Assembly: GCA_013365325.1 (NCBI GenBank)
Contig: JABVXV010000356.1
Location: 1-61,397 of the forward strand
Direction: 5' to 3'
Length of the DNA: 61,397 nucleotides
Source: Dipetalonema caudispina
Taxonomy: Eukaryota > Nematoda > Chromadorea > Rhabditida > Onchocercidae
Part shown: piece by piece, positions 23,317 through 36,606 of the stretch
Layout: each line of letters opens with the position of its first letter
Numbering within the stretch: the first letter of the stretch is position 1
Program-made: the position numbers and the translations under genes
Notes under the pieces: model-generated
What the model saw: only the letters and a program-made list of their open reading frames with translations
The model's database searches: none
What the model was told of the DNA's origin: nothing

Positions 23317-26300
23317 CTTCATTTTTTTATCTATCATAAAATGATAAAAATGTTGTAGAAATATGGAAAAATGAGGTTGTGGAGAAATTTCATATAAAAT
23401 GCAAATTATTTGAACAGCATTGCTTCATGAGACTCACAAAATAGTCATTTGGTAAGTAATCCAAAAAAAGAAAAGAAAATTGAGTGTAAAAAATTACCAT
23501 AAATTAAATATGAGAATCCATTCAAACAATTATCTTAAATTAAGTTAAAGAATTCTCACCAAAAAATAACAAAAAGTGGAGCAAAAAATTTAAAAAAGCA
23601 TTTTTAAATGTGAAAAATCCAATGGAAAATGAAAAAAAAAAGTTGTCATAACATATAATATATTGTATAAATTTGTACAAAGTATCGATAAGATTCAAAT
23701 TTAAATAGAACTTTATAAATATAATCGAGTTTTATTTTAAATTAATCACAACACTTTGAGATATAATAGCACTTCATTCGTTATATTTTGTTTCTCAAAT
23801 AAAAAAATAATAATTTATTACATTCAATTCATGTTGAAAATTGAATATTCATTTAAAAAAAAAACAATCATTAATTTTTTTTTTTTAATAATGGAAAATA
23901 AAAGAACATACAAAAAATATGAATAGAAAAAGTCATTTCAATTGAAATGAATAACTTGAAAAAGAATCATTACAGCTAAGAAGATATTGTGGAAGTATCT
24001 CATTAATGAAATTAATGAACCAGAATGATTTAATTAAGTATTCGATCATACATTACTTTTAATGAGCATTTCAACCTGGGGTCAATGTTTCCAATTTTTG
24101 CTAAGTTTTTGATATTATATTTATCATAACTACAAGTCTTGAAATAATTTTTCATTGATGTAAATTTAAAGGAACAATTTTCCAAAATTTTCTCTGACAT
24201 CATAATGAAAAAAAAAGTCATGTTTTTATGTAATTTAACTTTTTTTTTCTGCAGTATTCGTTATAAATTTTAAAAATCAAACAAATTTTAACTTGCTCCA
24301 TGCTTTTTTTTTAAAAAAAATTCAAAAATTCTACATATTTACTTGTACTTGTGCTACTTTTTTTCTTTTTTTTTTCTGAATTTCAAGAGTGTCATTTACC
24401 CTTGTCTTATATTCTAAATTTTAGAAAGAATTTTCTGAAGAAATTAAAATTTGTGGTTAACAAAAAAAAAAAAAAAACCGATGACTGAGCAAAAATTGAA
24501 ATAAATTACGATAATTTGGTAAACTGCTATGTAAAATATTTGGATTCAAAACGATTCTTAATGTTAGATTATATAATCATTGATCATCTGACATGACTTA
24601 AATTTGATTATTTCTAGAGAAGAAAAATACAATGAATCCTCTTATTTTCGGGTAACAAATTTCAATTCAAATTTAAATTTACAATTCGAAAATGAAATTT
24701 CAAAATTAAATGTAATATTAAAGAATATAAAATTGTGATGTAACAAATATGCACAGATGTCAATGTATTACATAATCGTATATGCTTAAATTAATCGATC
24801 GATAATTCTTATCAAAAGATTACTTCTTTTATGATAATTCATGATCAGTGTAACTGCGAAAATTTTCACGGATCATTGAAGATATCTTTTCTTTGTTCTC
24901 CTTTCCATTTAAGATTTTATTTAAATTCCAAAATGTTTTATTTTGATGCTAAGCGTAACATTTGTCGTTGTCATAATTTAGTTTATTTTTAATATTAATT
25001 TTCATTCCTTTATTTCTATCTCGTCTGTTCTATTATATGCTTAATAATTTTTGCTTTATTCTATTTATCATTGATAAAAATGATAGGGAAAAATTTAATT
25101 TAACGAAAAATACTTGCAATTTTCGATTATTAAGTTAATCTTTTTTGTAAAATTTGCATTAATTTCTATACCAAACAAAGCAAATTTAACAAAATGTTTC
25201 TATTTTATTGCTATAAATGCAAGAATTTTTGAAATAACAATCAATTGTTAACAATCAAAAAAAAAAAAAAAAAAAAAAGGAAAAAAGATGTTATAATTAT
25301 CTTCAGCAAATATTTGCTTGAAATTTTTAAATTTTCAAATATATGTTTAAAAATATGCTTCCATGAAAAAGAAGTAAACCAAAAATTATGAAACATTTCC
25401 ATGAATAGCTGTTATTGTTGTAATGTGTATCACATTCATCAAATGTAAACAATCTAAACATTTGTATTGTTCAGGAAGAGATGTTAAAGAGTAAACAATT
25501 TGTAAAATAAACAAAAATAGCTTTTATACCGAAAAAATAAAATGTTATCATAAAAATCTTACGATTAAAAAACATAACGATAAATTTCTTAAAGTTACAC
25601 ATTTATATATATATATATATTCCGAAAAGTTGAATTTAATAAATATACGATCATATGGCTATGAATAAATTGTTATAAACTGTACATTGAGGTATAGGAT
25701 TATTTTTTTAAAACATTCGTAATTGTTAATTATTGACTGTTTATTATTTAATTACGAATTCAATCACTAACAAGAACGACGGGTCCTACGGTATCTTTAT
25801 TTTTATCATTATTGAATTATCCGTAAATTTATTTTAAAATGTTAAACATATCATAAATCATACAAACATTTAATTGCTAACTGACAAAAGTACATGTCAC
25901 ATGACAACAAGTATTTGTCATTTATTGGAATTTTCTGATAATTGCTGCTGAAAGTGCAGAAAAAAAAAAGTGAAAAGGCAGGAAAAACGTTTACAGTTTC
26001 CTGAAAAAAAACTTTCAAAGGAATTAAAAAATTTTCACTGCAAAATTACTTTTCTTGCTACATTTAAAATGAAAAACTCCTATTGATGTATTAACGTATT
26101 TGATAAAATTCATTTTATAAAAAAATTAAAAATAAAAAAAAAGCTTTACCAATCATTATCGAATGATGAGTAATATCATGTAGCGATAGTTGCCAACATG
26201 TTCGTCAATTAAAACTTGAAAAAAATCTAAAAGTTTAATTCTTAAATTTGCAATGAAGGGATGTTCTAATTATGATGTAATATATTTCCAAGCTTATATA

Positions 26301-26981
26301 TTCTTCGATACTTGCTTGCTTTGTTTGAAATGTGATACAAAATATGGATCAAAATAAATTTTTATTTAATTATTTATGAATATCATAGAGCATAGAGCAT
26401 TTGTAAAATGGATAATTGGTTCTCATTCACTGCATAATGTTCCATTAGTCTTCTTATCACTGAAAAAAAAGGATAAAATTTTGCAGTAATATAAGAGAGT
26501 GAATAATGATAATTTTATAATCATTGAAGATAAGATATCCTGATCTATTTCATGAGTGAATAGTGTATGTGAATAAACAGAATTCCACCGGGACTGAAAT
26601 TCTTGTAGAAATCTTCTTAATTTGGATGAGGAAAAGTTATCATACTGATGTTGATATGAGATACGAATCGAAACATGAATGGATTTCTGATTCGTAAATT
26701 GAAAAAAAAAAAAAAAAAAAAAAAACAGCAACTCGAAACACAAAAGTAATCCTATTTGACATTTTCAAGTTTTAAGCTAACCGGTTATTAAAATCGAATA
26801 AACAAGGGTAAGTGGGATGTACCGATATAGTCAAGCAGACATATCATAGGGTGCGAGTGAAGAGATGATGAAGTAAGAAGAGAGTTTTGCAAATCCGAAT
26901 ATATGGTAATACTAAATGTCAAACACGACTCTAAATGTGTCTCTTGAAAGAGCTTAGTCATATTCTGGAAATTCTTCAACT

Positions 26982-27013
26982 ATTCCTTAATTAGACGTAT
27001 CTAATTAAGGAAT
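26982..27013. other. Perfect 14-bp inverted repeat with 4-base loop
   Basis: Left arm ATTCCTTAATTAGA (26982-26995), loop CGTA (26996-26999), right arm TCTAATTAAGGAAT (27000-27013). No mismatch. It starts about 215 bases beyond the stop of the RPAP3-like gene on the minus strand, so it may lie in the 3' end or termination region. Confidence 0.75.
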
Positions 27014-27227
27014 GATTTGAGTGAAAAATTTTTCGGACCATTAATTTGAGAGGAAAAAATCCAGTGTAGTGAAATGTATACTACAGAATAATTAAATATG
27101 AAATGAAGTTTGATAGCACTTATTCTAAATTTTCACCTTGCTTAGTTGCTCGCTTAAGCTTCTGATATTCACGGAAGTTAAAAAATGTTTGTGTAAATAT
27201 TGTTATTGATTGAGTACACAAAAATTA

Positions 27228-29966
27228 TTAAAACGGACCATTTTTCGTAGCTTCATCCAAAAATAATACAGCGATATCAAAACGGGAAACATCAGCTAGC
27301 TTAATCAAACATTCTAGCAGTTCAGAAATATTTGATTGATTAGCTAAGATAGCGAAGCCATCCACTAAGCACTTGATCATTTCAGTTTCAATTACTTCAT
27401 CGAGCAATTCTCCATAGTTTTTCTTATCAATTGACTGAATAGCAATAGTAATATAATATTAAAATCCACCACATTTAAACAATTTATAATTCATTAAAAA
27501 ATCAGTATTTAAGAAACCATTCTACCGATGCATTATTTGCTTTGAATGTTAGCTTCTATTAAGTTAAAGAAAACAATGAATGATAAAAGTGTACGGAGAG
27601 GGGGATAAAGACAAAAATGAAAAGTTTATTTTTTGAGACTATATTGAACGACACTATACTGAAGAATGGTATGAATTAAAGCTAAAAATAATTAATGAAT
27701 TTGTTAAAACTCATATATACTCAAAAAGTTTGCAGAAGAAGTAAAATATATAGAAATGCAGCGGAAAATGGGAATAATTATAAAATAATAACTCACCAAG
27801 AAATATTCGGTAAATGCTTCCGGCTTGTCTTTAAGCCTGTGGAAATCAGAGATAAAAGTGAATGATGTTGTTGGAGGTGGTAGAATTTCCAGTAGCGGCG
27901 ATTCCTGATCAAAAGAATGAGCATATACTACCAGAAACAATAAGATAAGTGATCGAAATTGAACATATGTTAAATTGAAAACTAAGTTGTGGACTGTTTA
28001 TTAAATTAAAAATATATCTGCAAAAATACATGAAATTAGAATAATAAGGCTTATGTTAGATCGACAGTGGTCTGAAATTGATGAATAAAAGTTGTTGTCG
28101 ATTCAACTTCGCTGAATGATATAGGCAAACAATAACTTTGAAAATTAAATTACTTACCATCGAAGATATCTGTAATTTTTCCGGAATTATCTGTTCAGCT
28201 AATTCCATCCTCACTATTTCAACATTTTTAATTTCCGTTAATGGTACTTTTGAACGAAGAAATCCATCTCTTTCGCCACATGACAACTTCAGTTCGACAC
28301 AGTTCGCCTTTGAAATAAATTTATAAATTAAGTGACAAATTTTTGTATTTTTTGAAACGATGGATTGGAAGAAGCTCTGAAACAATGCAACGAAATACCT
28401 AGCAGACATCAAAGCTAATCATGACTTTATAAAAATTTATTTGGAAATAAAATTTAACTGACTATTTTAAGGATAGTTCAGGAAGACATTAACAGCTATT
28501 TTTGGCATACCTTAGCACAATAAGAATATCAAAAACCTAGAAACGAATGAATTTCTCCATCTTAAAACCTGGAAAATCAAATTTCTATAAAATTTCTAAA
28601 TAAATACCTTGTTTTGAACATTTCGTTTCAGTTTTGCAATTTCTTTATTTTTTGGATCGATTAAATCAATTTTTGAAATTTTTTCAGCTGCGATTTCATA
28701 CAAGTGCAAATTTTCTAATGCTTTTGCATACCTGTAAATGAAGTTTCAACTCAATAAATCAATAACAGCAGCTATTCTACACCTTGACTTGGATAGCTTT
28801 TCTGGTACTCAATGTTGGAAATTCCAACTACACTGTTCTAATGTTACGAGAGACAAATGCATAGAGCACAAGGTCGTGAATTGGACGTGTCACCTTTCTA
28901 TACAAATATAAATTATTTATATATATATATAAAATCAAATGATAGCGACGTTATTTAGACGTATCTTTTTGAAACTGATTAAAAATTCCAAGACCATACA
29001 ATTTTATTACCTCAAATTGAATAAGAATTCAGAAAATGATAAAGACATAAGAAGTATATATCACAACGTTAATATCGTTGACATTGATGAGTGGATTAGC
29101 CGACCAAATTTTTAAATTTTAAAAAGAAAAAAAGAATAAACTTTTACCTAAATATTGCTTTTGTGTTGTTTGCATCTAATTCCAAAGCTCTAGCAGAATC
29201 CATTAAAGCTCGTTCATATCTGCAAAACTTGTTTTTTTATAAGATCACGACAACATTTGTCTAATAATTTCAATAAACTACGCATATCCTCATGATCTTT
29301 GTAGACCAACACGAGTTATATGTCTATGAAACGTATAATCTTACAAGAGACACACAACACTGATACCAATCAAATGACCTTTGACGAGTCGTGTGATGAA
29401 TTTGTTGATACAATAAGAAAATAACTTGATCAAACGCTTAACTTAAAATTTGGAAATGTTATTGCAATTCTTTCACTAAACGATACAGAGTGGAAGAACA
29501 TTCTTTAAATCTCGAACGATCATGTAATTGGGAAAATTGAGCACTTTCAAAACTCTTCACTTAAACCTTGTATTAACCCATTGTCTTATCTTCCAAGTTT
29601 CAAATTTCTTTTCTCAATTATGACAATTTTACATGTTTTCTTATTTATTTTGTTACTAAATAACTCCGATAACTTATTCAAATCTTTCTCCTACAAACAA
29701 AGTAAGAACAAATGAATTAATTTTGTGCATAAGAATTAAACTACAATAAAATTCGAACTAAAAGTAATGAAATAAAAAACGTGCTGTTTAATATTGAGAT
29801 AAGCTTGAGCTCTATTTGCCAACACAGGAGATGTTTCATAATATTCCAATGATTTCGTATAACTTTCGATGGCATTATGATAACGAAATGAGCGAAAATG
29901 TTCATTGCCCTCGAAACGATATCGTTCTGCTTCTGCTCTAGTTGTTGTTAACTCGATTTCATCCAT
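27228..29966 (-). CDS. RPAP3: Compact TPR / RPAP3 C-terminal domain protein, 280 aa, 6 exons
   Basis: Exons, 5' to 3': 29785-29966, 29148-29219, 28608-28731, 28158-28307, 27797-27904, 27228-27434. Seen: three TPR units at about 13-46 (GNEHFRSFRYHNAIESY), 47-80 (NRAQAYLNIKQYERALMD) and 81-114, then a linker, then an RPAP3-C domain at about 177-280 (SFTFISDFHRLKDKPEAF to ATKNGPF). In other animals RPAP3 works in the R2TP/HSP90 co-chaperone assembly that builds RNA polymerase II, box C/D snoRNPs and PIKK kinases. This copy is far shorter than human RPAP3 (about 665 aa, two TPR blocks). Intron 1 appears to use a GC donor (CA|GCACGT): the GT two bases later would put a stop into exon 2, whereas the GC gives exact TPR spacing. 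A SPAG1-like relative is the alternative name. Sec10 lies 1.2 kb upstream on the same strand. Confidence 0.88.
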
Positions 29967-29984
29967 TTCAGTAATTCAAACGTT

Positions 29985-29992
29985 CTAAAACT
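29985..29992 (-). other. Candidate 5' acceptor of the RPAP3-like gene
   Basis: AGTTTTAG on the minus strand ends 18 bases before the start codon, a spacing typical of nematode spliced-leader addition. No upstream coding exon joins to it. Confidence 0.45.
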
Positions 29993-31206
29993 AAAACTTT
30001 ACATTTAGATAAATGTATTTTTGGATAGATATTAATAATTGAATAATCGAATATATTCAAAATTAGTTCCGCAACAACAGAATATACTCAATGCTAGTTC
30101 CATTGATATTAGTCCAGAACGGTTATGTATGAAATTAGTTCCAAAATGACCGTATACACATCTATGTAAATGGGAATTTCGCTGATTCCATAAAAACAAA
30201 TTTTTCTTAGGAAAATGATTAAGCTTGAGATGGAACAAACGGAAGAGAATTCGGTTAGGATCCGGTAAACGAAAAGTTGCTCAACAAATAAGCATCCCAT
30301 TCGGAAAAAAGAAAAATCGTCACATTAGCATATCCATAATCGTATTATAATTTTTTACTAAATGAAGAAATCCTCTATTAACTTCTTCTTTTCAAACTAT
30401 TACTGTTTGGTTTACAAGTGATAAGGCAAACTTTCTAACTCGAAAATGAAATTAAATTCAAAAATTAAGTGATTTCAAAACTTTAATAAAAAATTCATTT
30501 TCTAATACTGTTTTATGCAAATCCTCTCAGAATTTACCATTGAAAAGATAGAATACTGTATTGATAAATGGTCCATAGGCTTCGCAACCACCTTATTGAC
30601 AATGTGATAAAATAAATTAAAGTTTTATGCTTATCATAAAAATACGGATATTAAAGACTGAAAATTCGAAACATTCTTGAAAAATTTATTATAATTTAAC
30701 CCGTTTTTTCATTCCAAGACTGCATATATTTATGTAATTACGGAAAACTGAAATTTCAGGAAGAATACATACGGTAAAGTTGAGGCTATAGTTTCAGGAA
30801 GAAAATGAAGACATGAAATGTCATGAAAATCAATTGATCAACAGCCAACAACAGATACGACAATCGTGATAACAACGATGAAGATTAAGATTAGAAGAGA
30901 GATAAGGGTATTGTCAAGGAATAAATTTTTGGAATTACCACATTCAAATCATTAATATGAAAATAAGGTATAAAATTTCAAAAGTTTAAATTCCATTAAT
31001 AATTTGAAGCAAATTATACCGAAAGCTACAAAAATATGCTGTACAATAACAATTTATATAAGACTACCAAATCCCTCAGTGCAAAGTCACTGATGGCTAC
31101 AAGAGACTAATGCCATCTAAAAATGATTCACCGAATCAACCATCAAACATTTCTGTTTAACGTATTCGTATATTAAAAGCAGTAAAATAATTTATTGCCG
31201 GTACAT
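29993..31206. other. Interval between Sec10 and the RPAP3-like gene
   Basis: About 1.2 kb with no exon seen on either strand. Candidate elements are an AATAAA on the minus strand at 31191-31196, only 11 bases after the Sec10 stop, and two adjacent short hairpins at 31076-31117. Confidence 0.6.
31191..31196 (-). terminator. Candidate poly(A) signal of Sec10
   Basis: AATAAA on the minus strand beginning 11 bases after the TGA stop of Sec10. If used, the 3' UTR would be very short (about 25-30 bases). Confidence 0.4.
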
Positions 31207-34200
31207 TCATATAAAATTCAAATGTAATTTAGCTGTCCGGTAATCCATCCGAAGTTGTATGAAACTATTAACCATTCTTCGATCAGTATCAATCTGGAAA
31301 AGATTGCAAATAAATGTTCTCGCATTAACGCATTCAAAGGACAAAAAATCTAAGGTTTCCCAAAATCTTTTTGCTAAATATTTCTAAAGTCTTCGCATAC
31401 TAACCAATAGCTGTGATGAGCAAGCTTCGTTTAAATTCTCCGGCACAACAACTAACAAGTTTGCAAGTGCATGTAAGGCTTCAAATTGCTTGCCAATTTC
31501 CGGAATTTTCCAACTAAGCATGCATTTTCTGAAAATTAACCAACTATTTCAAATTTAAGTCATAGATTTTATACATACAAAAGAGAGAAATATTTCTTTT
31601 TTTGAAAATATTTTTACGATTAGAATTAATCAATGACAATCTGACAGGGTGGATTACATTGACGGATTAATAATATTAGCTTTCTGCAAAAGCTAATAGC
31701 TAAATGAAGTCCGAATATAATAAAATCAATAGTGAGAGGCGCAATAAAACGTTGTTTGTCACTGTACTTTTGCTGCCAATATTAAATTATACAACTTTTT
31801 AACGAATCGAGGAAAATTGAAAATCCACCTGTATTCATTGATATCACATAGCAAAAGCATAGCTCCTTGAGAATTATACGTGAATTGATATATATGGGTC
31901 AACAGAACTTTGTAGAAACGACGGCCAAATTCTAGCATCAAACTCGTTAAATTACCTCCATCAAGGCTATCACGTATTACCTGTACTTCCGAATTCAAGT
32001 ACTTGACAACGAGGGCACACGCCTGGAAAATTCATGGTATTCGAAAATAATAAAGAGAATATGTTCCATATATTACAGGTATGATGGATGCATGTGGCGA
32101 AAATCTCCACAGATAAATAAACCGTCAAAACTTCCAATTCACTTTCTTGTCAGGTTAGGTTTTAAAAAAACTGCAACACGCTGTGTTACCTCCCTAATTA
32201 ACTGAGTTAACTAATACTTCTCCATAATGAAAAGTCTTTTCGTCTAACTTTAGAAAAGTAAAGTCTGCAGAAAAGTATTTCATGAAAAACATGTTCTTTC
32301 TTCGAGAGGAATAAAACTAACATTTGACATAGCTGTCACCATTTGATTTTCATCTTCGGGACGAAAATCTGTCTTCTTTTGTTCATTAGTTAACAAAAAA
32401 CGTATGTAACCGACTACTGCATTAATTTGTCTTTCAAGCCCAAGATTTATACGATTTTCAACATTGCGTAAACAATCAGCACGTTTCCTTGTACAAACAT
32501 CCTCAATAGGAGTATCGCTATAAAATAAATCCTTGATTAATTACTTGAAACTTCAAAGATAATGAGCACTCATACTTTAATTCAGAAAGCGAAAAGAATG
32601 CCACGGGAGATGTAAATCGAACTTACCTGACAAATGGAAAGATGGAGTCATCGTACTGTTTATGGAAAAGATGAGTAATGGCTACCGCTTGTTGAACAAC
32701 AGAAAAAAAGTAATTGGGAGGTTCAGCTTTTGGTTCAGCTAGTGATATTCCTACAAATTAAAGATTCCAATTAATAAGCAAAAACTGATGGTAAATAATT
32801 TATTGAAAAAGACAAAAGGAGGGAAAAAATTTCTCTATACACATACCTGCAAGTGAAAGGTCAATTGCATAATCCAAATGTTCTGTGTATAAAAATCGTA
32901 AAAGTACATCAAATATCGTTTCTGTCATCTTCGGTGCTTCATCTTTATCACATAACTAAAATAAAAAACACAGATAAAAAGAGAGCTGGAAAACTTATTT
33001 TGCCATGCTATTTGTCTGCACCCAAGATTGGAAAGAACAATAATGTGTCAAGAGAACTTGGGCTGAAACACTTTTTCCTTTCGAGAGATAATCAGATGAA
33101 TTATTAAATATTTTTTAGGAGAATATGTTACCAGCTGACAGCGCTGGAAAGCATTCTTCGTTTCTTGAAGTATGTTGATAGCTACTTCCTCGGATAGAAA
33201 CGTTTCGCCACCATATGTTTCCACATTCAATAATCTTGCTTGAATATCTCGCTTTAAGTCTTGTAACCTAATTTCAGATATATTTTGTATATAAAAAATT
33301 TAGTCGATGAAATTAGTTGAAAAAGTACTTCCGAAAATTACTTATTTCGAGTGGTTTATTAAAAATTACTTTAAATAATTTGATGGATTAACAGTACAAA
33401 ACATTTTTTTTTGATGGGTTGACATTAACTTCTTGACAAACATGACAAATCATTTACCCTCCACTTTGGATTTGTTTCTTTTGATGATTTTTCGATTCAT
33501 AAAACCGACTTAATACGGCGCCACATTGTTCTATCAAAAATTGCCGTTCAATTCTGAAGAAAATATGGTGAAATAAATGCAAACTAATCATTAAATTTAG
33601 AAATTCGCATCAACATATCTTTATTGGTATGCTTCAAATCTTAAATCTGCTTCCTTATTAATAATCTTTCCATACCATCTTGACAGTGAATAGTCATTGA
33701 ACAAAATTAAAAATGATTTTTCCTGCAGTAAAATTTGATCTGATAAATCGTTACAGCGTATAAATTTCGGGAAAAAGTTCAAAAAAATATGTAATGCAAA
33801 AGTTTCAAGAAACTAGAAAACTTTAAGCTAGCTGATTTATAGCAGATGATGACAAGCACTATAGCGATTGCATTAAAACTGAATTTTTGAGAAATGTTCA
33901 GTGAATACACATTATTCTGCGATTGTGTTGCATGAACAAATAACATTAAAAATAGTTGAGAAATTTGAAAACAACATGAAGACATACGTAGGATATGTTT
34001 CTAAATAACGTCCGAACACTGATCGCACCAATGTATCCATAAACTGAAGATCAGTTCCAGAAATCCGCAATGCAACTAAATTTGACACTAATTTTTGCGT
34101 TCTGAAATTTGCTTTTGCATATAACTAGAGGCCTAATTTAAAAAACGAAGAAACTAAAAATTAGAAAATTCCGAAATATTTCAAATGAAAGTGAACCTGG

Positions 34201-36505
34201 AATAGAGATCATACACTGTTGTCAAATAAACTTCTAAATCATTTTCAGAATCGCTTAACTTTGTTGCTATAACTTCCTGCAAATTAAGAACTTTTTTAAA
34301 AAAATCCTGTCATTCCAAACAGGTCCACTGGTTACTAGTGACAATTAAAAAAATACTGCGACGAAATGGAATGAAAATAATTTCTATTTTTTTGCAAAAT
34401 TAGTATTATTCAACTTGAATAAAAAGCTAACATTTACCTGTAATTTTCCGTGAAATAAATTCAGAATCAACTTTGACATTACTTGGTCAGGATTTGGAAA
34501 GATTTCTTTCAGCATCGGTTGTGTCTTCTGACAAAGTAATAAAATATCATCAAAAACGTTATCCCCGCGAAAGGCATTGATCTGCATATGCTCAACGAAA
34601 GCATCCAGACACTGTGAATAACCCTAAATCTGCAGTTCAGTGTTTCATTAACTTTTGCATAAAAATGTCACCAATAAAATTAAAAATAAAGATATTCGGG
34701 TGTTTAGACGACAAATGTACAGAAGCTTGGTCGGAATTTTAAAAGTCTACTGGTCGGTCTTATTTTTAAATATGAAGGAAGATATGACCATTGAAATTTC
34801 AATTTTGATATCGCTTTTGTCTTATTAAAAAAAGAAAGTGTTTCAACCAATACCACATAAAGTAATGACCAATACAAAATAAAGTAAAAATCTGCTTTAA
34901 AAAATTTGCCAATTCCTGGAAACAAATGACAACTTTTGTATAATAGCAATACATTCCAATAGTCCTTACTTTGAAGTCAGCCAAAATTGCAGCTATTTCA
35001 TGCATTCTACGCCAATTACCTTGTCGATGGGCTCGCACAAATTCCTCCAACATTAATCGCTCGATTTCATCATATTTGTGAGCAATTCTAATTTGCACGT
35101 TACTATATTTATCTTTTGCCAATTCCTGAGAAATTGATGACAACTTCTGAATCATAGCAGCGGATTCTAATAACTGAAATTCAGAAATTATCTTGAAGTG
35201 CTTCGATTTAGTATAATATACGTGAAGAATTCACATAGTAAACACCAATTTATTTGCTCTCTAATACATTTTCAGACAACAACAAAAATATTACCCTATC
35301 TGGATCAGTGAAGATATCGGAACTTAAAGGCTGGTCTGCCAAAAATTCATCGAAATGCTTCATTAGTTGCAGGGCTTCATTGGCACGAGCACGTGGCAAA
35401 TGAACACTTTCCAGCTGATCACCCAAATGTACCACTTTGGTTGAGACTGTTTGCATAGTACTATCTAATTGCTGCAAAGCATGGGCTTTCATTTCAGAAT
35501 TTCAAAGATTTTGGCCAAAATTTATATTTTTAAATTAATATACAGTTTTAGACAGTACCACTATCGTCAGTGACATTATTAAGTAAAATGAAGGTAACCT
35601 TATTAAGTTACTTCGGAACGCTGCTGGCCCCAATTCAACATGAATCTTTATCAGAAGAATGCATTGGCTAATCAGACACTAAATTCCAGTGAGGCATGCT
35701 ATTATTTCCATCTAAAACTACTAGATTTATAATGATAAAATTTAAAAAGGATTTTTTTAAACCTTTAATTTATCCATAGCGTCAGCATTTTGTTCATGAA
35801 GTTTGTGTAGAACATTTAAATATTCGCGTTTATCACTGCTACATTGTTGTTCCAATGAACTTATCTTCGACTAAAATACCTTCATCATTTTAGTATTGCC
35901 TTAAACTTTTGGATTATATCAGCCAGAAATTACTTCGCAATTTGCAACATTCTTCTTTAATCTGAATTATTAATAATATTAACGCTTATAAATCTTAAAA
36001 ATTCTCATTTTCAAAACTCAGAGGAAGAGAAACAAAGAAAATGTTACTTGAAATTGATCGCTTAACATCTGCAAATTCCCAATTTCTTCTTCAAACTTTG
36101 TTTTCAAATCCGCAATGTTAATGTCATCTTTGCCTCCAGTTAAACGCCACGCCAAACGTTCCACAAAATCAATGGCATCAAAAGGTTCCTGCGACTTGTA
36201 AATTTATAATAGGTTCTACATTTTATCAGATGGTCAGGTGGGTAATTGCTTGACTTTTTCCTTCAACTAAAAGTAAAATTACTCTTCAAAGTTTAAAATA
36301 AAGAAAGTTCATACTACATTCCTTAGCAAAGAAGTTATGAATTCATTTTAAAAAGGCAACTTATCATTCTTTCAAAATGATATCTAACAAAAGGGAAAAT
36401 TTTTTTGGAAATTACACTAGTCATTTAAATGCTATGTTTTTTTAATGTAAACTTGCATACCTGTTCCAAATCTTCGACATAAGTTGAGAAGTAGTGATTA
36501 GCCAT
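31207..36505 (-). CDS. sec-10: Exocyst complex component 5 (Sec10), 706 aa, 16 exons
   Basis: Exons, 5' to 3': 36461-36505, 36048-36188, 35763-35870, 35295-35471, 34970-35173, 34438-34623, 34197-34276, 33988-34101, 33458-33553, 33132-33267, 32847-32955, 32627-32750, 32322-32517, 31829-32022, 31405-31528, 31207-31293. All are GT-AG and in phase. Sec10 tethers secretory vesicles at the plasma membrane as part of the eight-subunit exocyst. Diagnostic segments along the protein: EPFDAIDFVERLAWR, KVVHLGDQLESVHLPRAR, GYSQCLDAFVEH, FPNPDQVMSKLI, YESKNHQKK, YGGETFLSEEVAINILQETK, TEHLDYAIDLSLAG, EQKKTDFRPEDEN, MLEFGRRFYKVL and a C-terminal QLRMDYRTAKLH. Total length almost equals the human protein (about 708 aa), so the gene looks complete and intact. 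The start is the first Met after the acceptor at 36594/36595; the frame is open upstream but has no earlier Met after that acceptor. Confidence 0.97.
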
Positions 36506-36594
36506 CGGCCTAACTCCCTTTTGTATTTTCCAGTCACTAAAAGCAACACCACTTATTTCCAACGGAATGATTATCTGATAGCAATCGATATATT

Positions 36595-36606
36595 CTGAAG
36601 AAAAAA
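36595..36606 (-). other. Candidate 5' acceptor of Sec10
   Basis: A polypyrimidine tract ending TTTTTTCTTCAG on the minus strand, 89 bases upstream of the start codon. Possible spliced-leader site; a 5' UTR intron is the alternative. Confidence 0.5.

Larger units (their letters stand above)
21079..27227. other. Non-coding interval upstream of the PLA2-like gene
   Basis: No supportable exon on either strand. It contains the PLA2-like promoter side, homopolymer runs (A at 25259-25278, A at 26701-26725), a TA run at 25603-25620, a repeated AAGGTCA-containing block at 23235-23316 and a perfect 14-bp hairpin at 26982-27013. Minus-strand open frames at 26423-26979 have no recognisable similarity. 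Confidence 0.65.

Noticed and set aside
26423..26979. Minus-strand open frames just beyond the RPAP3-like stop
   Set aside because: No start context, splice series or recognisable motifs; likely non-coding flank of the RPAP3-like gene.
28056..28412. 118-residue minus-strand frame around RPAP3 exon 4
   Set aside because: Only 28158-28307 is exon; the rest is intron read-through on either side.
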